This document shows positions 1 through 8,346 of a stretch of DNA of 64,000 bases, in pieces. The translations under genes and the position numbers were made by a program. The notes below the pieces were generated by a model that had not been told where the DNA came from, did no database searches, and saw nothing but the letters and a program-made list of their open reading frames with translations. Each line of letters begins with the position of its first letter. The first letter of the stretch is position 1. Origin of the DNA: Mesorhizobium sp. (lineage in GTDB: Bacteria > Pseudomonadota > Alphaproteobacteria > Rhizobiales > Rhizobiaceae); the NCBI GenBank assembly GCA_019635735.1, contig JAHBYX010000010.1:1-64000 (forward strand), read 5' to 3'.

Positions 1-431
1 GAATGGATCCCGGGTCGCCTCCGGCGCCCGGGATGACGGCTGGAGGGAAGGGGCGGATTGCGAGGGCTCCGAGGGCAGCAGAACGCGGGAGGGTGCGGAA
101 ATCGGTCAACGGGGTGGGCGGTGTTCGGGACGGCAAGTCCCCGCGCCTTCGCCATCCGCGGCCTTGACCCGAGGATCCATGCCATGACGGAGGGGAAGTG
201 CACAGCGGTCGGGGTTGGCGTCGTTCTGGCTCGGAGGTCTGCGCCGCCGGGATCGTCCGCCAGGTCGCGACATGGATCCCAGGGTCTCCGCGACTGCCTT
301 CGGCCTGCTCCGCCCTAGGATGACGAAGGGAAGGGGCGGATGTCGCCAATTGGAGAGGTGGTGAGAGACGGCGCAACAGGAGCCGTCGAAAGGCCGTTTG
401 CCTCAGTCGGCGCAGTTGCTAGGCTCGGCGC
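1..431. repeat. Repeat-rich intergenic stretch with BamHI/AvrII-type palindromic elements
   Basis: No gene is supported here. Positions 1-40 hold a palindromic element (ATGGATCCCGGGTC then GCCCGGGATGACG). Positions 170-186 carry a fragment reading GAGGATCCATGCCATGACGG. A full element runs from 271 to 330, beginning CATGGATCCCAGGGTCTCC and ending CGCCCTAGGATGACGAAGGG. The short open frames in this stretch are products of the repeats. Confidence 0.75.
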
Positions 432-719
432 ATGACCGGCTATGTCTACATGACCGCCAGCCAGAAGCGCGGCACGATCTATATCGGCGTCACCAACTCG
501 CTTGGCCGGCGCATTCCCGAGCACAAGGAGGGAACCGGCTCGCGCTTCACCTCACGCTACGGCGTGAAGCGGCTGGTCTGGTATGAGGAGTTCTTTGACA
601 TCCGCGATGCCATCCAGCGGGAGAAATCGCTGAAGCGCTGGCCGCGGCAATGGAAGATCGAGTTGATCGAGAAGACGAACCCGGAATGGTTCGAGCTGTT
701 TCGCGGGACGGGGTGGTGA
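432..719 (+). CDS. GIY-YIG nuclease family protein
   Basis: A 95-residue single-domain protein of the small GIY-YIG (UvrC/YhbQ-like) nuclease family, which cuts DNA with one GIY-YIG domain. The N-terminus has the family pattern: a YVYM strand, then GTIYIGVTN in the GIY-YIG position with the G-VTN-L segment after it, an arginine a few residues on (LGRRIPEHK), and the usual ERE-like helix (IQREKSLKRWPRQWKIELIE) with its conserved Glu, ending in an NPEW-type tail. Length is normal for the family. The gene sits alone between copies of the same palindromic repeat (271-330 upstream, 787-846 and 919-976 downstream). Such stand-alone genes are common in rhizobial genomes and their role is unsettled. 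The family call is firm and the function is open. Confidence 0.88.
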   Translation: MTGYVYMTASQKRGTIYIGVTNSLGRRIPEHKEGTGSRFTSRYGVKRLVWYEEFFDIRDAIQREKSLKRWPRQWKIELIEKTNPEWFELFRGTGW

Positions 720-786
720 GCGTCGCTGGCGTTCGCGATTGACGGATTCGCATTCTCCACCGTCGGGGCCGTCCGCCACGTCACGG

Positions 787-846
787 CATGGATCCTAGGG
801 TCTCCGCGACGGCCTTCGGCCTGCTTCGCCCTAGGATGACGAAAGG
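787..846 (+). repeat. Dispersed palindromic repeat, direct copy of 271-330
   Basis: A 60-bp element that matches 271-330 at all but a few positions (CATGGATCCTAGGGTCTCC ... CGCCCTAGGATGACGAAAGG). Its ends carry the inverted motifs CCTAGGGT and CCCTAGG, and the centre GCCTTCGGC can fold. It looks like a rhizobial intergenic repeat that is mobilised without coding capacity. Confidence 0.85.
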
Positions 847-918
847 AAGGGGTGGTGTCGCTAACTCCAGAGGTTGCGGGCTTCGTCAGCGTGTCGCGTG
901 AGCGTCCTCCCGCGTTTT

Positions 919-976
919 CGTCATCCTAGGGCGACCGGAGCGAAGCGCAGGGAGACCCTAGGATCCATGCCGTGAC
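919..976 (-). repeat. Dispersed palindromic repeat, inverted copy
   Basis: The third full copy of the same family, in opposite orientation (CGTCATCCTAGGGCGACC ... GACCCTAGGATCCATGCCGTGAC). Together with 787-846 it forms an inverted pair 72 bp apart between the GIY-YIG gene and the 3' end of nrdJ. The rest of 720-1074 shows no gene. Confidence 0.85.
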
Positions 977-1074
977 CGATGTCGGGTGCGCGGCGGTTGC
1001 GGTTGGCGCTATTGCACTTCGGCCCGATCTTGCGACCGGGCCGATAGGTGTAGCGTTTCAGCGTCTGCGGATTC

Positions 1075-4000
1075 TCACGAGCAGCCGCTCGTCGCCCCGC
1101 ACGTGTCGCACTTCTCGCAGGTGCCGTTCCTGACCATCGTGTAGTTCTGGCATTCGGTGCACATGTTGCCGGTGTAGCCCTGCATCAGCGACTTGACGCG
1201 GCGGTCGTTGGCGACCGCCTTGGCGGCGGCGGCGTCGGCCTGGGCCTTGTCGGAGAACAGCGCGGTCGTGGCCGACGGGGCGTCGTCCTCGAAGAGGTCC
1301 GGGTGGTTCTCGTCGGCGATCTCCTCGGCCAGTTCCTTCGCACGCTCCTCGTAGTCGCGCTTGAAGGCGGTGGCCTCCTCGACGCGTTCCGAGACGACGG
1401 TCTTGAGCGCCGTCACCGTGGTGCCGGAGAAGGCGCGCACGTTGGAGCCGCCGAGCGCCGTCGTGGTGGCGCGGACCGGGGAGGGGGCGGGCGAGGGGCC
1501 GGCGCCGGAGTCGGCGAAGCCCTTGGGCTCGGCCGACTTTGCCACCAGCGTCGGCTTGTAACCGCGCGTCCAGCCGGTGGAGACGAGGTTGGTCTTACCC
1601 TCCTGGATACCGCGGCCGAGCGAGGTATTGCCGAAGTCCGACTGGTCGACATGGGCAAGGTCGTGGCGGCCGAGATAGGAGACGGCCAGCTCGCGGAAGA
1701 CGTAGTCGAGGATCGACGTGGCGTTCTTGATCGCGTCGTTGCCCTGGACCATGCCGGCCGGCTCGAACTTGGTGAAGGTGAAAGCCTCGACATATTCCTC
1801 GAGCGGCACGCCGTACTGGAGACCCAGCGAGATGGCGATGGCGAAGTTGTTCATCATCGCGCGGAAGGCGGCGCCTTCCTTGTGCATGTCGATGAAGATC
1901 TCGCCGAGGCGCCCGTCGCCGAACTCGCCGGTGCGCAGGTAGACCTTGTGGCCGCCGACGACCGCCTTCTGGGTGTAGCCCTGGCGGCGGTTGGGCAGCT
2001 TCTCGCGGTCGCGCACGACGCGCTCGACGATGCGCTCGACGATGCGCTCGGTGATCTGGGCCGCGCGGGCCGCGGCAGGCGCGGCGACGAGCGCCTCGAC
2101 CTGATCGTCCTCGTCGTCCTCCTCGTCGGCGATCAGCGAGGCGTTGAGCGGCTGCGACAGCTTGGAGCCGTCGCGGTAGAGGGCGTTCGCCTTGAGCGCC
2201 AGCTTCCAGGATAGCATGTAAGCGTTCTTGCAGTCCTCGACGGTCGCCTCGTTGGGCATGTTGATCGTCTTGGAGATGGCGCCCGAGATGAAGGGCTGGG
2301 CGGCGGCCATCATGCGGATGTGGCTGTCGACCGAGAGATAGCGCTTGCCGATCTTGCCGCAGGGGTTGGCGCAGTCGAAGACGGGCAGGTGCTCGTCCTT
2401 GAGGAAGGGCGCGCCTTCCAGCGTCATGGCACCGCAGACGTGGATGTTGGCGGCCTCGATCTCCTTCTTCGTGAAGCCGAGCGCCGGCAGCATCTCGAAG
2501 GAGAAGTCGTTGAGCTGCTCGTCGGTGAAGCCGAAGGTCTCTTTCACCCAGTCGGCACCCAGCGTCCACTGGTTGAAGACGAACTTGATGTCGAAGGCGG
2601 AGCCGAGTGCGGCGTTGAGCGCGGCGATCTTCTCGTCGGTGAAGCCCTTGGCCTTCAGCGAGGAGGGGTTGACGCCGGGCGCCTGGTTCAAATTGCCGTG
2701 GCCCACCGCATAGGCCTCGATCTCGGCGATCTGGCTTTCCGAATAGCCGAGCGTGCGCAGCGCCTCGGGGACGGCGCGGTTGATGATCTTGAAGTAGCCG
2801 CCGCCGGCGAGCTTCTTGAACTTGACCAGGGCGAAGTCGGGCTCGATGCCGGTCGTGTCGCAGTCCATGACGAGGCCGATCGTGCCGGTGGGCGCAATCA
2901 CGGTGGCCTGCGCATTGCGGTAGCCGTGCTCCTCGCCGAGCTCGATGGCGCGGTCCCAGGCGGCCCTAGCGTGGTCGGCCAGCGCCGGCTGCTTCAGGTC
3001 GGTGGCGACGAGCGGGACGGGATGGACCGACAGCTTCTCGTAGCCGTCGCGGTCGCCATAGGCGGCGCGACGGTGGTTGCGCATGACGCGCAGCATGTTG
3101 GTGGCGTTGCGGTCGTAATCCGGGAAGGCGCCGAGCTCGCCCGCCATCTCGGCCGAGGTGGCGTAGGCCACACCGGTCATGATCGCGGTGAGCGAGGCGC
3201 AGATGGCGCGACCTTCGGCCGAGTCATAGGGGATGCCGGAGGTCATCAGCAGGCCGCCGATATTGGCGTAGCCGAGGCCGAGCGTGCGGTATTCGTAGGA
3301 GAGTTTTGCGATCTCCTTCGACGGGAACTGCGCCATCATGACCGAGATCTCGAGCACGATGGTCCACAGGCGCACGGTGTGCTCGTAGGCGGCGATGTCG
3401 ATCTCGCCGTTTGCCATGCGGTAGGGGAGCAGGTTGATCGAGGCGAGGTTGCAGGCCGTGTCGTCGAGGAACATGTATTCCGAGCACGGATTGGACGCCC
3501 GGATTGCTCCGGCACTCGCACAAGTGTGCCAGTCGTTCATCGTGGTGTTGAAGTGGAGGCCCGGATCGGCCGACGCCCAGGCGGCATAGCCGATCTTTTC
3601 CCACAGATCGCGCGCCTTCAGCGTCTTCATCACCTTGCCGTCCTTGCGGGCGGTGAGGTTCCAGGTGCCGTCGGTCTCGACGGCGCGCAGGAAGTCGTCC
3701 TTCAGCGAGACGGAGTTGTTGGAGTTCTGGCCGGAGACGGTGAGGTAGGCCTCCGAATCCCAGTCGGTGTCGTAGGTCTTGAACTCGATCGAGGTGTAGC
3801 CCTGGCGCGCGAACTGGATGACGCGCTGGACATAGTTCTCCGGCACGCCGTCCTTCTTGGCGTCCTTGATGGCACGCTTCAGCGCCGGGTTCCTGTTCGG
3901 GTCGTAGCAGTCGCCGTCCGGACCCTCGCAATTGACGCAGGCCTTCATCACCGCCGTCATGTGCTTCTTGACGATCTTGGAGCCGGTGACCAGCGAAGCG

Positions 4001-4911
4001 ACCTTCTGCTCCTCCTTCACCTTCCAGTCGATGTAGTCCTCGATGTCGGGATGGTCGATGTCGACCACGACCATCTTGGCGGCGCGGCGGGTCGTGCCGC
4101 CCGACTTGATGGCGCCCGCCGCGCGGTCGCCGATCTTGAGGAAGGACATCAGGCCCGACGAGCGGCCGCCGCCGGAGAGCTTCTCGCCCTCGCCGCGCAG
4201 ATAGGAGAAGTTGGAGCCGGTGCCGGAGCCGTATTTGAACAGGCGGGCTTCCCGCACCCACAGGTCCATGATGCCGCCCTCGTTGACGAGGTCGTCGGCG
4301 ACCGACTGGATGAAGCAGGCATGCGGCTGCGGATGCTCATAGGCCGACTTGGACTTGGTCAGCTTGCCGGTGAAGGGGTCGACGTAGAAATGGCCCTGGC
4401 CCGGACCGTCGATGCCATAGGCCCAGTGCAGGCCGGTGTTGAACCATTGCGGCGAGTTGGGCGCCACGCGCTGGGTGGCGAGCATGTAGGCGAGCTCGTC
4501 GCGGAAGGCGCGGGCGTCGTCCTCGGAGGCGAAATAGCCGCCCTTCCAGCCCCAGTAGGTCCAGGTGCCGGCGAGGCGGTCGAAGACCTGGCGGGCGTCG
4601 GTCTCGGAACCGTAGCGCTCGTTCTCGGGCAGTTTTGCCAGCTCGGCCTCGTCGGCCACGGAGCGCCACAGGAAGGAGGGAACGTCGTTCTCCTCGACCT
4701 TCTTCAGGCGCGCGGGCACGCCGGCCTTGCGGAAATATTTCTGGGCCAGAACGTCGGTCGCGACCTGGCTGAACTGCGCCGGCACGTCGATGTCGGCGAG
4801 GCGGAAGACCACCGAGCCGTCGGGATTCTTGATCTCGGACAGCGCCTTGCGGAATTCGATTTCCGCATAGGCAGACTGTCCGTCCCTGGTGAAACGCCGC
4901 TCGATCCGCAT
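1075..4911 (-). CDS. nrdJ: Vitamin B12-dependent (class II) ribonucleoside-diphosphate reductase
   Basis: Reduces ribonucleotides to deoxyribonucleotides with adenosylcobalamin as radical source, so it works with or without oxygen. The 1278-residue length matches the long alphaproteobacterial NrdJ form. Visible landmarks are the N-terminal RRFTRDG segment, the active-site NPCSE motif near residue 473 followed by CNLASINL, the PTGTIGLVMDCDTTG phosphate-binding loop, a low-complexity acidic linker with repeated ERIVERIVERVV, a second globular part (RTGEFGDGRLGEIFIDMHKEG), and a C-terminal CTEC...CEKCDTCG cysteine cluster that would serve redox relay or zinc binding. The start is the ATG at 4911, preceded by AAGGGACAGG. 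Tandem NrdR-like boxes lie about 230 bp upstream. No intein is visible. Confidence 0.97.
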   Translation of the reverse strand: MRIERRFTRDGQSAYAEIEFRKALSEIKNPDGSVVFRLADIDVPAQFSQVATDVLAQKYFRKAGVPARLKKVEENDVPSFLWRSVADEAELAKLPENERYGSETDARQVFDRLAGTWTYWGWKGGYFASEDDARAFRDELAYMLATQRVAPNSPQWFNTGLHWAYGIDGPGQGHFYVDPFTGKLTKSKSAYEHPQPHACFIQSVADDLVNEGGIMDLWVREARLFKYGSGTGSNFSYLRGEGEKLSGGGRSSGLMSFLKIGDRAAGAIKSGGTTRRAAKMVVVDIDHPDIEDYIDWKVKEEQKVASLVTGSKIVKKHMTAVMKACVNCEGPDGDCYDPNRNPALKRAIKDAKKDGVPENYVQRVIQFARQGYTSIEFKTYDTDWDSEAYLTVSGQNSNNSVSLKDDFLRAVETDGTWNLTARKDGKVMKTLKARDLWEKIGYAAWASADPGLHFNTTMNDWHTCASAGAIRASNPCSEYMFLDDTACNLASINLLPYRMANGEIDIAAYEHTVRLWTIVLEISVMMAQFPSKEIAKLSYEYRTLGLGYANIGGLLMTSGIPYDSAEGRAICASLTAIMTGVAYATSAEMAGELGAFPDYDRNATNMLRVMRNHRRAAYGDRDGYEKLSVHPVPLVATDLKQPALADHARAAWDRAIELGEEHGYRNAQATVIAPTGTIGLVMDCDTTGIEPDFALVKFKKLAGGGYFKIINRAVPEALRTLGYSESQIAEIEAYAVGHGNLNQAPGVNPSSLKAKGFTDEKIAALNAALGSAFDIKFVFNQWTLGADWVKETFGFTDEQLNDFSFEMLPALGFTKKEIEAANIHVCGAMTLEGAPFLKDEHLPVFDCANPCGKIGKRYLSVDSHIRMMAAAQPFISGAISKTINMPNEATVEDCKNAYMLSWKLALKANALYRDGSKLSQPLNASLIADEEDDEDDQVEALVAAPAAARAAQITERIVERIVERVVRDREKLPNRRQGYTQKAVVGGHKVYLRTGEFGDGRLGEIFIDMHKEGAAFRAMMNNFAIAISLGLQYGVPLEEYVEAFTFTKFEPAGMVQGNDAIKNATSILDYVFRELAVSYLGRHDLAHVDQSDFGNTSLGRGIQEGKTNLVSTGWTRGYKPTLVAKSAEPKGFADSGAGPSPAPSPVRATTTALGGSNVRAFSGTTVTALKTVVSERVEEATAFKRDYEERAKELAEEIADENHPDLFEDDAPSATTALFSDKAQADAAAAKAVANDRRVKSLMQGYTGNMCTECQNYTMVRNGTCEKCDTCGATSGCS

Positions 4912-4926
4912 CGTCCTGTCCCTTCA

Positions 4927-4942
4927 GTCCTAAATATAGCGC
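4927..4942 (-). promoter_or_regulatory. Weak third NrdR-like box next to the nrdJ start
   Basis: GTCCTAAATATAGCGC matches the NrdR pattern acaCwAtATaTwGtgt at about 10 of 16 positions, and shares the CTAAATATAG core with the strong box at 5176-5191. It lies only 16 bp before the nrdJ ATG, where it would also overlap the leader. It may be chance or part of a -10 element. Confidence 0.3.
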
Positions 4943-5143
4943 CTGTCCACAGGAATCCCTCGTAAAGATTCCGCGACTGGGCGCCGCCCGCATCCGCCGT
5001 ATCCGACATGGATCACGGCGCCTCTCCGCAACCCCGGTCCGCCTGTCCGTTCCGCCTCCTCGAAAAGGCTGAACCGCGACGTTCGAACCGGCCTTGCGGC
5101 CCCTTTCCAGCACCTTTCAGGTGAGTCTCGCCTGGCGAGACAC

Positions 5144-5191
5144 TTCCCTTATATGGTGCTGACTATCCCCCGCAAACACTAAATATAGTAT
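5144..5191 (-). promoter_or_regulatory. Tandem NrdR operator upstream of nrdJ
   Basis: Two 16-bp boxes match the NrdR consensus acaCwAtATaTwGtgt: ACACTAAATATAGTAT at 5176-5191 (14 of 16 by eye) and a weaker TTCCCTTATATGGTGC at 5144-5159. Their starts are 32 bp apart, leaving 16 bp between them, which is the three-turn spacing known for NrdR box pairs. NrdR represses ribonucleotide reductase genes when dATP is high, so nrdJ is probably under that control here. Confidence 0.72.
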
Positions 5192-5422
5192 TAACAACCT
5201 CTTTACGCCACCCAGAACCGTCCAATTCCCCCGGCCCGAAGGGCAAACGAATCCCCAGCCGAACGGGCCGCGGCAAAGCGGTTTCGGGTGTCGGGAAACG
5301 CATCAAATCAGGGAAGAACTGGCTGAGGCCGGAGCCTGCGCCGCGCCCTCAACAGGGGTGCATATCCAATAAAAGACGACTCGGACGGAAGCGTCAACGA
5401 TTCGTTTGTACGAGATTTATGA

Positions 5423-5455
5423 CCACAACATCTTGTGGGGGATGCGTGTGGATAA
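5423..5455. promoter_or_regulatory. Palindrome CCACAACATCTTGTGG plus a perfect DnaA box
   Basis: CCACAACATCTTGTGG at 5423-5438 has six-base arms and also fits the C-w-A-x-A-T-x-T-w-G core of an NrdR box. TGTGGATAA at 5447-5455 is the complement of the consensus DnaA box TTATCCACA. Both lie between the end of the phosphate transporter and nrdJ, about 520 bp upstream of the nrdJ start. The remainder of 5192-5473 shows no gene. Confidence 0.4.
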
Positions 5456-5473
5456 CGGGGATCGCGAGCCGGC

Positions 5474-7090
5474 TCAGAACACCAGGCCGATGAGGTGGAA
5501 CGCGCCGACGGCGAGCAGCGCCGAGGCGGGCACGGTGGTGACCCATGCGGCGACGATGGTGCGGACATGGGCGCGGCGCACCAGGTTGCGGCGGGTGATC
5601 TCGTCGCGGGAGATGGGCGGCGAGGGGCCGTTGTCGAGATCGGCCTCGTCGGCGAGCACGTCGGCGATCGCTCCGGCAGAGGCCTCGCGCTCGGCGCGCC
5701 GGCGCGCCATCTTGCGCTCGAGATAGGCGCGCCGGCGCGGCGAGTTGGCGGTGTACCATTCGCGGAAGAAGCCGACGCCGAACACGGCGCCCACGGCGAT
5801 ATGGGTGGAACTGACCGGCATGCCGAGGGCGGAGGCGACGATGACGGTGAGCGCGGCCGACAGCGCCACGCAGAAGGCCCGCATCGGGTTGAGCTTGGTG
5901 ATCTGCTCGCCGACCATGCGGATGAGCTTGGGCCCGAAGAGGATGAGGCCGATCGAGATGCCGAGCGCGCCGATGAGCATGACCCAGAGCGGAATGCCGA
6001 CCCTGGCCTCGACGCCGCCGCCCTGGGCGGCCGAGACGATGGCGGCGAGCGGCCCGACCGCGTTGGCCACGTCGTTCGCGCCGTGGGCGAAGGAGAGGAG
6101 TGCCGCCGAGATGACCAGCGGCAGCCGGAACAGCTTGCGCAGCGACTGGTTGCGGTTTTCCATGCCGCGCGACTGCCAGGCGACGTAGCGGTGGGAGACG
6201 ACCCAGAACAGCGCGGTCGAGCCGAGCCCCAGGGCCGCGAGCGTCAACCCGTCTAGCTTGACGATACGGCCGAGGCCCTTGCTCGCGAGATAGGCGGCGA
6301 ACGACCCCGCCATGATGGCGATCAGCACCGGCACCCAGCGGCGCGCGGCGGTAAGCTTGTCGTCCTGGTAGATGATGGTCGACTTGATGAAGAACAGGAA
6401 CAGGGCGGCAATGGCTCCGCCGGCAAGTGGGGAGATGACCCAGGACGCGGCGATCGCGCCCATGACGCTCCAGTCGACAGAGGCCATGCCGGCTGCCGCC
6501 ACGCCGGCGCCCAGCACGCCGCCGACCACCGAATGGGTGGTCGACACCGGAGCGCCGATCCAGGTGGCGAGATTGACCCAGAGCGCCGAGGAGATGAGCG
6601 CGCCGAGCATGAGGCGGACGAACGTATTGGCATCGGCGACAAGCGCCGGATCGATGATTCCCTTGGAAATCGTCTCGACGACGTCGCCGCCGGCGATCAG
6701 CGCGCCGGCCGTCTCGAAGATCGCCGCCATGACGAGCGCGCTGCCCAGCGTCAGCGCTCGGGCGCCCACGGCGGCGCTGACATTGTTGGCGACGTCGTTG
6801 GCGCCGATGTTGAGCGCCATGTAGCCGCCGATCGCCGCCGCGGCGATGATGACCACCGCGCCAGGCTGGCCGACGACGTAGACCGAAGTGGCCGCCGCGG
6901 CAAGCGCGATGAAGAGCAGCGCCAGACCGGGCGCGACCAGCCCGCGCGACAGGACGCCGGCCGCCTCCTCGACGGAGACGAACTTCTCAAGATCCTTGTC
7001 GAGCGTTTCCTTGCGGGCGAGTTCGGCGGAAAGTGCCATCGGCCAGTTGGTCCAATCCTGACGACATGCGCGGCCGTCGATCGCCCGCAC
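5474..7090 (-). CDS. pit: PiT-family inorganic phosphate transporter
   Basis: A polytopic inner-membrane carrier that takes up inorganic phosphate (usually as metal-phosphate) with a proton or cation. The duplicated PiT signature is present: GANDVANNVSAAVGARALT in the first half and GANDVANAVGPLAA in the second, each followed by a PVSTTHSVVGG / PVSSTHIAVGA segment. The protein is long (538 residues) with a charged N-terminus of about 50 residues before the first membrane segment and a charged C-terminal insertion (LERKMARRRAEREAS) before the last helix. The true start may be the in-frame ATG at 7039 (MALSAELARK), which begins more like relatives. Neither start has a strong ribosome site. Function is secure for the family. 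Confidence 0.93.
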   Translation of the reverse strand: MRAIDGRACRQDWTNWPMALSAELARKETLDKDLEKFVSVEEAAGVLSRGLVAPGLALLFIALAAAATSVYVVGQPGAVVIIAAAAIGGYMALNIGANDVANNVSAAVGARALTLGSALVMAAIFETAGALIAGGDVVETISKGIIDPALVADANTFVRLMLGALISSALWVNLATWIGAPVSTTHSVVGGVLGAGVAAAGMASVDWSVMGAIAASWVISPLAGGAIAALFLFFIKSTIIYQDDKLTAARRWVPVLIAIMAGSFAAYLASKGLGRIVKLDGLTLAALGLGSTALFWVVSHRYVAWQSRGMENRNQSLRKLFRLPLVISAALLSFAHGANDVANAVGPLAAIVSAAQGGGVEARVGIPLWVMLIGALGISIGLILFGPKLIRMVGEQITKLNPMRAFCVALSAALTVIVASALGMPVSSTHIAVGAVFGVGFFREWYTANSPRRRAYLERKMARRRAEREASAGAIADVLADEADLDNGPSPPISRDEITRRNLVRRAHVRTIVAAWVTTVPASALLAVGAFHLIGLVF

Positions 7091-7140
7091 TCCCGCGCGC
7101 GATAAGGGGTTTCACCCGGCCCGGCAATGTCGGACCGGGT

Positions 7141-7632
7141 TCAGGCGGCGATTTGTCGTGGATTAGTGCCGAAACGGGCGATTAGTTCCGCCAGATCGCG
7201 CTCTTCGACGAGCTTGGCGGCGTCGACGGCCCGGAACCAGCGGCGTTTGCGCTTCTTCATCTCGGGCCATTTGTCGGCCACGCTGTCGACCTCGAGCGGG
7301 AAGACATGCACTTCGCAGTGCCATTCGAGACCCGACGGAAGGACCTTCTCGTAGTAGAAGCGGCCGGCCTCGCGCTCGGCGATCCCGCCGGAAATCCCTG
7401 CTTCCTCCGCCGCCTCGCGGGCGGCAGCCTCGGCCAGGCGCTCGGACGCTTCCGGCCAGCCCTTCGGCAGCACCCAGCGTCCGGTCCCCCGGCTGGTCAC
7501 CAGCATGACCTCCACGTCGCCGCCGGACAGCCGCCAGGGCAGGGCGGCGACCTGAACCCGGCACGGCATGCCGCCGAAGAACTGGCGGGCGCGCTCGAGG
7601 AAACGTCTGCGGGTTGCGTGTGAGATCAACAT
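7141..7632 (-). CDS. Nudix hydrolase (diphosphoinositol-polyphosphate phosphohydrolase-like)
   Basis: Hydrolyses a nucleoside diphosphate linked to another moiety; the substrate is unknown. The 163-residue protein has a perfect 23-residue Nudix box at residues 58-80 (G at 58, then E, REAAEEAGI). The sequence before it (VLPKGWPE) and the small size resemble the DIPP-like branch (PKGxxE). The N-terminus is basic (ATRRRFLERAR). It is preceded by a 118-bp gap and the gene for xanthine phosphoribosyltransferase on the same strand, so co-transcription is possible but not shown. The start at 7632 is the first ATG and could be slightly early. Confidence 0.9.
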   Translation of the reverse strand: MLISHATRRRFLERARQFFGGMPCRVQVAALPWRLSGGDVEVMLVTSRGTGRWVLPKGWPEASERLAEAAAREAAEEAGISGGIAEREAGRFYYEKVLPSGLEWHCEVHVFPLEVDSVADKWPEMKKRKRRWFRAVDAAKLVEERDLAELIARFGTNPRQIAA

Positions 7633-7750
7633 CCTGATGGTTCGATGGTCGCCTTCTTATTTGCCAGCTTACGAATCATACAGATAGTGCGCTGATAATA
7701 AAGAGCAAACCCTGCGCGAAACTTACCAGGATCGGGTGGACGGGTTGGCC

Positions 7751-8251
7751 TCAGCCGCGATGATCCTCCGCGATCGGCTTCTGGTATGTGAAACCCATGT
7801 CCCACGGGAAGTAGATCCAGGTGTCCTGGCTGACCTCGGTGACATAGGTGTCGACCATCGGCCGGCCCTTTGGTTTCGCGTAGACGGCGGCGAAATGGGC
7901 CTTGGGCATCATGGCGCGGACGACGGCGGCGGTCTTGCCGGTGTCGGTCAGATCGTCGACGATCAGCACGCTCTCGCCGCCGTTTTCCAGCAGGGTGGGG
8001 GTGACTTCCTTGAGCACGGCGAGTTCGCCCTGCGACGTGTAGTCGTGGTACGAGGCGACCGACACCGTCTCGATGACGCGGATGCCGAGCTCGCGCGAGA
8101 TGATGGCGGCGGGCACCAGGCCGCCGCGGGTGATGCAGACGATCGCCTTCCACTGGCCGCTGTTGATGCCGGCCAGCCGCCAGGCGAGGGCGCGGGCATC
8201 GCGGTGGAACTGGTCCCAGGAGACCGGGAAGGCTTTTTCGGGCAGGGACAT
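7751..8251 (-). CDS. gpt: Xanthine phosphoribosyltransferase
   Basis: Converts xanthine (and guanine) with PRPP to the nucleotide, for purine salvage. The 166-residue protein contains the type I phosphoribosyltransferase PRPP loop VLIVDDLTDTGKT (residues 95-107), the upstream CITRGGLVPA segment that contacts pyrophosphate, and a C-terminal WIYFPWDMG typical of Gpt. I take the ATG at 8251 (MSLPEKAF); an upstream in-frame ATG at 8260 adds three residues. Its neighbours are a Nudix hydrolase downstream and a CinA/MoaB-like gene upstream, all leftward. Confidence 0.93.
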   Translation of the reverse strand: MSLPEKAFPVSWDQFHRDARALAWRLAGINSGQWKAIVCITRGGLVPAAIISRELGIRVIETVSVASYHDYTSQGELAVLKEVTPTLLENGGESVLIVDDLTDTGKTAAVVRAMMPKAHFAAVYAKPKGRPMVDTYVTEVSQDTWIYFPWDMGFTYQKPIAEDHRG

Positions 8252-8346
8252 GGAACGCACTCCACTTGGCTGGGAATGCAGCCGGGCTTAGCGGGAATAT
8301 CCCGGGATTCGCAAGGCTTTGCGTGCCGCATCCACTGGGAATGTGC

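Noticed and set aside
58..318. 86-residue frame at the window start
   Set aside because: It is translated from the palindromic repeats and has no ribosome site.
2320..4965. 881-residue open frame antisense to nrdJ
   Set aside because: Antisense shadow of the reductase, rich in Gly, Val and Arg and without motifs.
5423..5455. Replication origin at the DnaA box
   Set aside because: One box only, no cluster, no AT-rich stretch and no origin-type gene neighbours.
4912..5473. Cobalamin riboswitch upstream of nrdJ
   Set aside because: I looked for the conserved B12 box and saw none; NrdR-like boxes are the better explanation of control.
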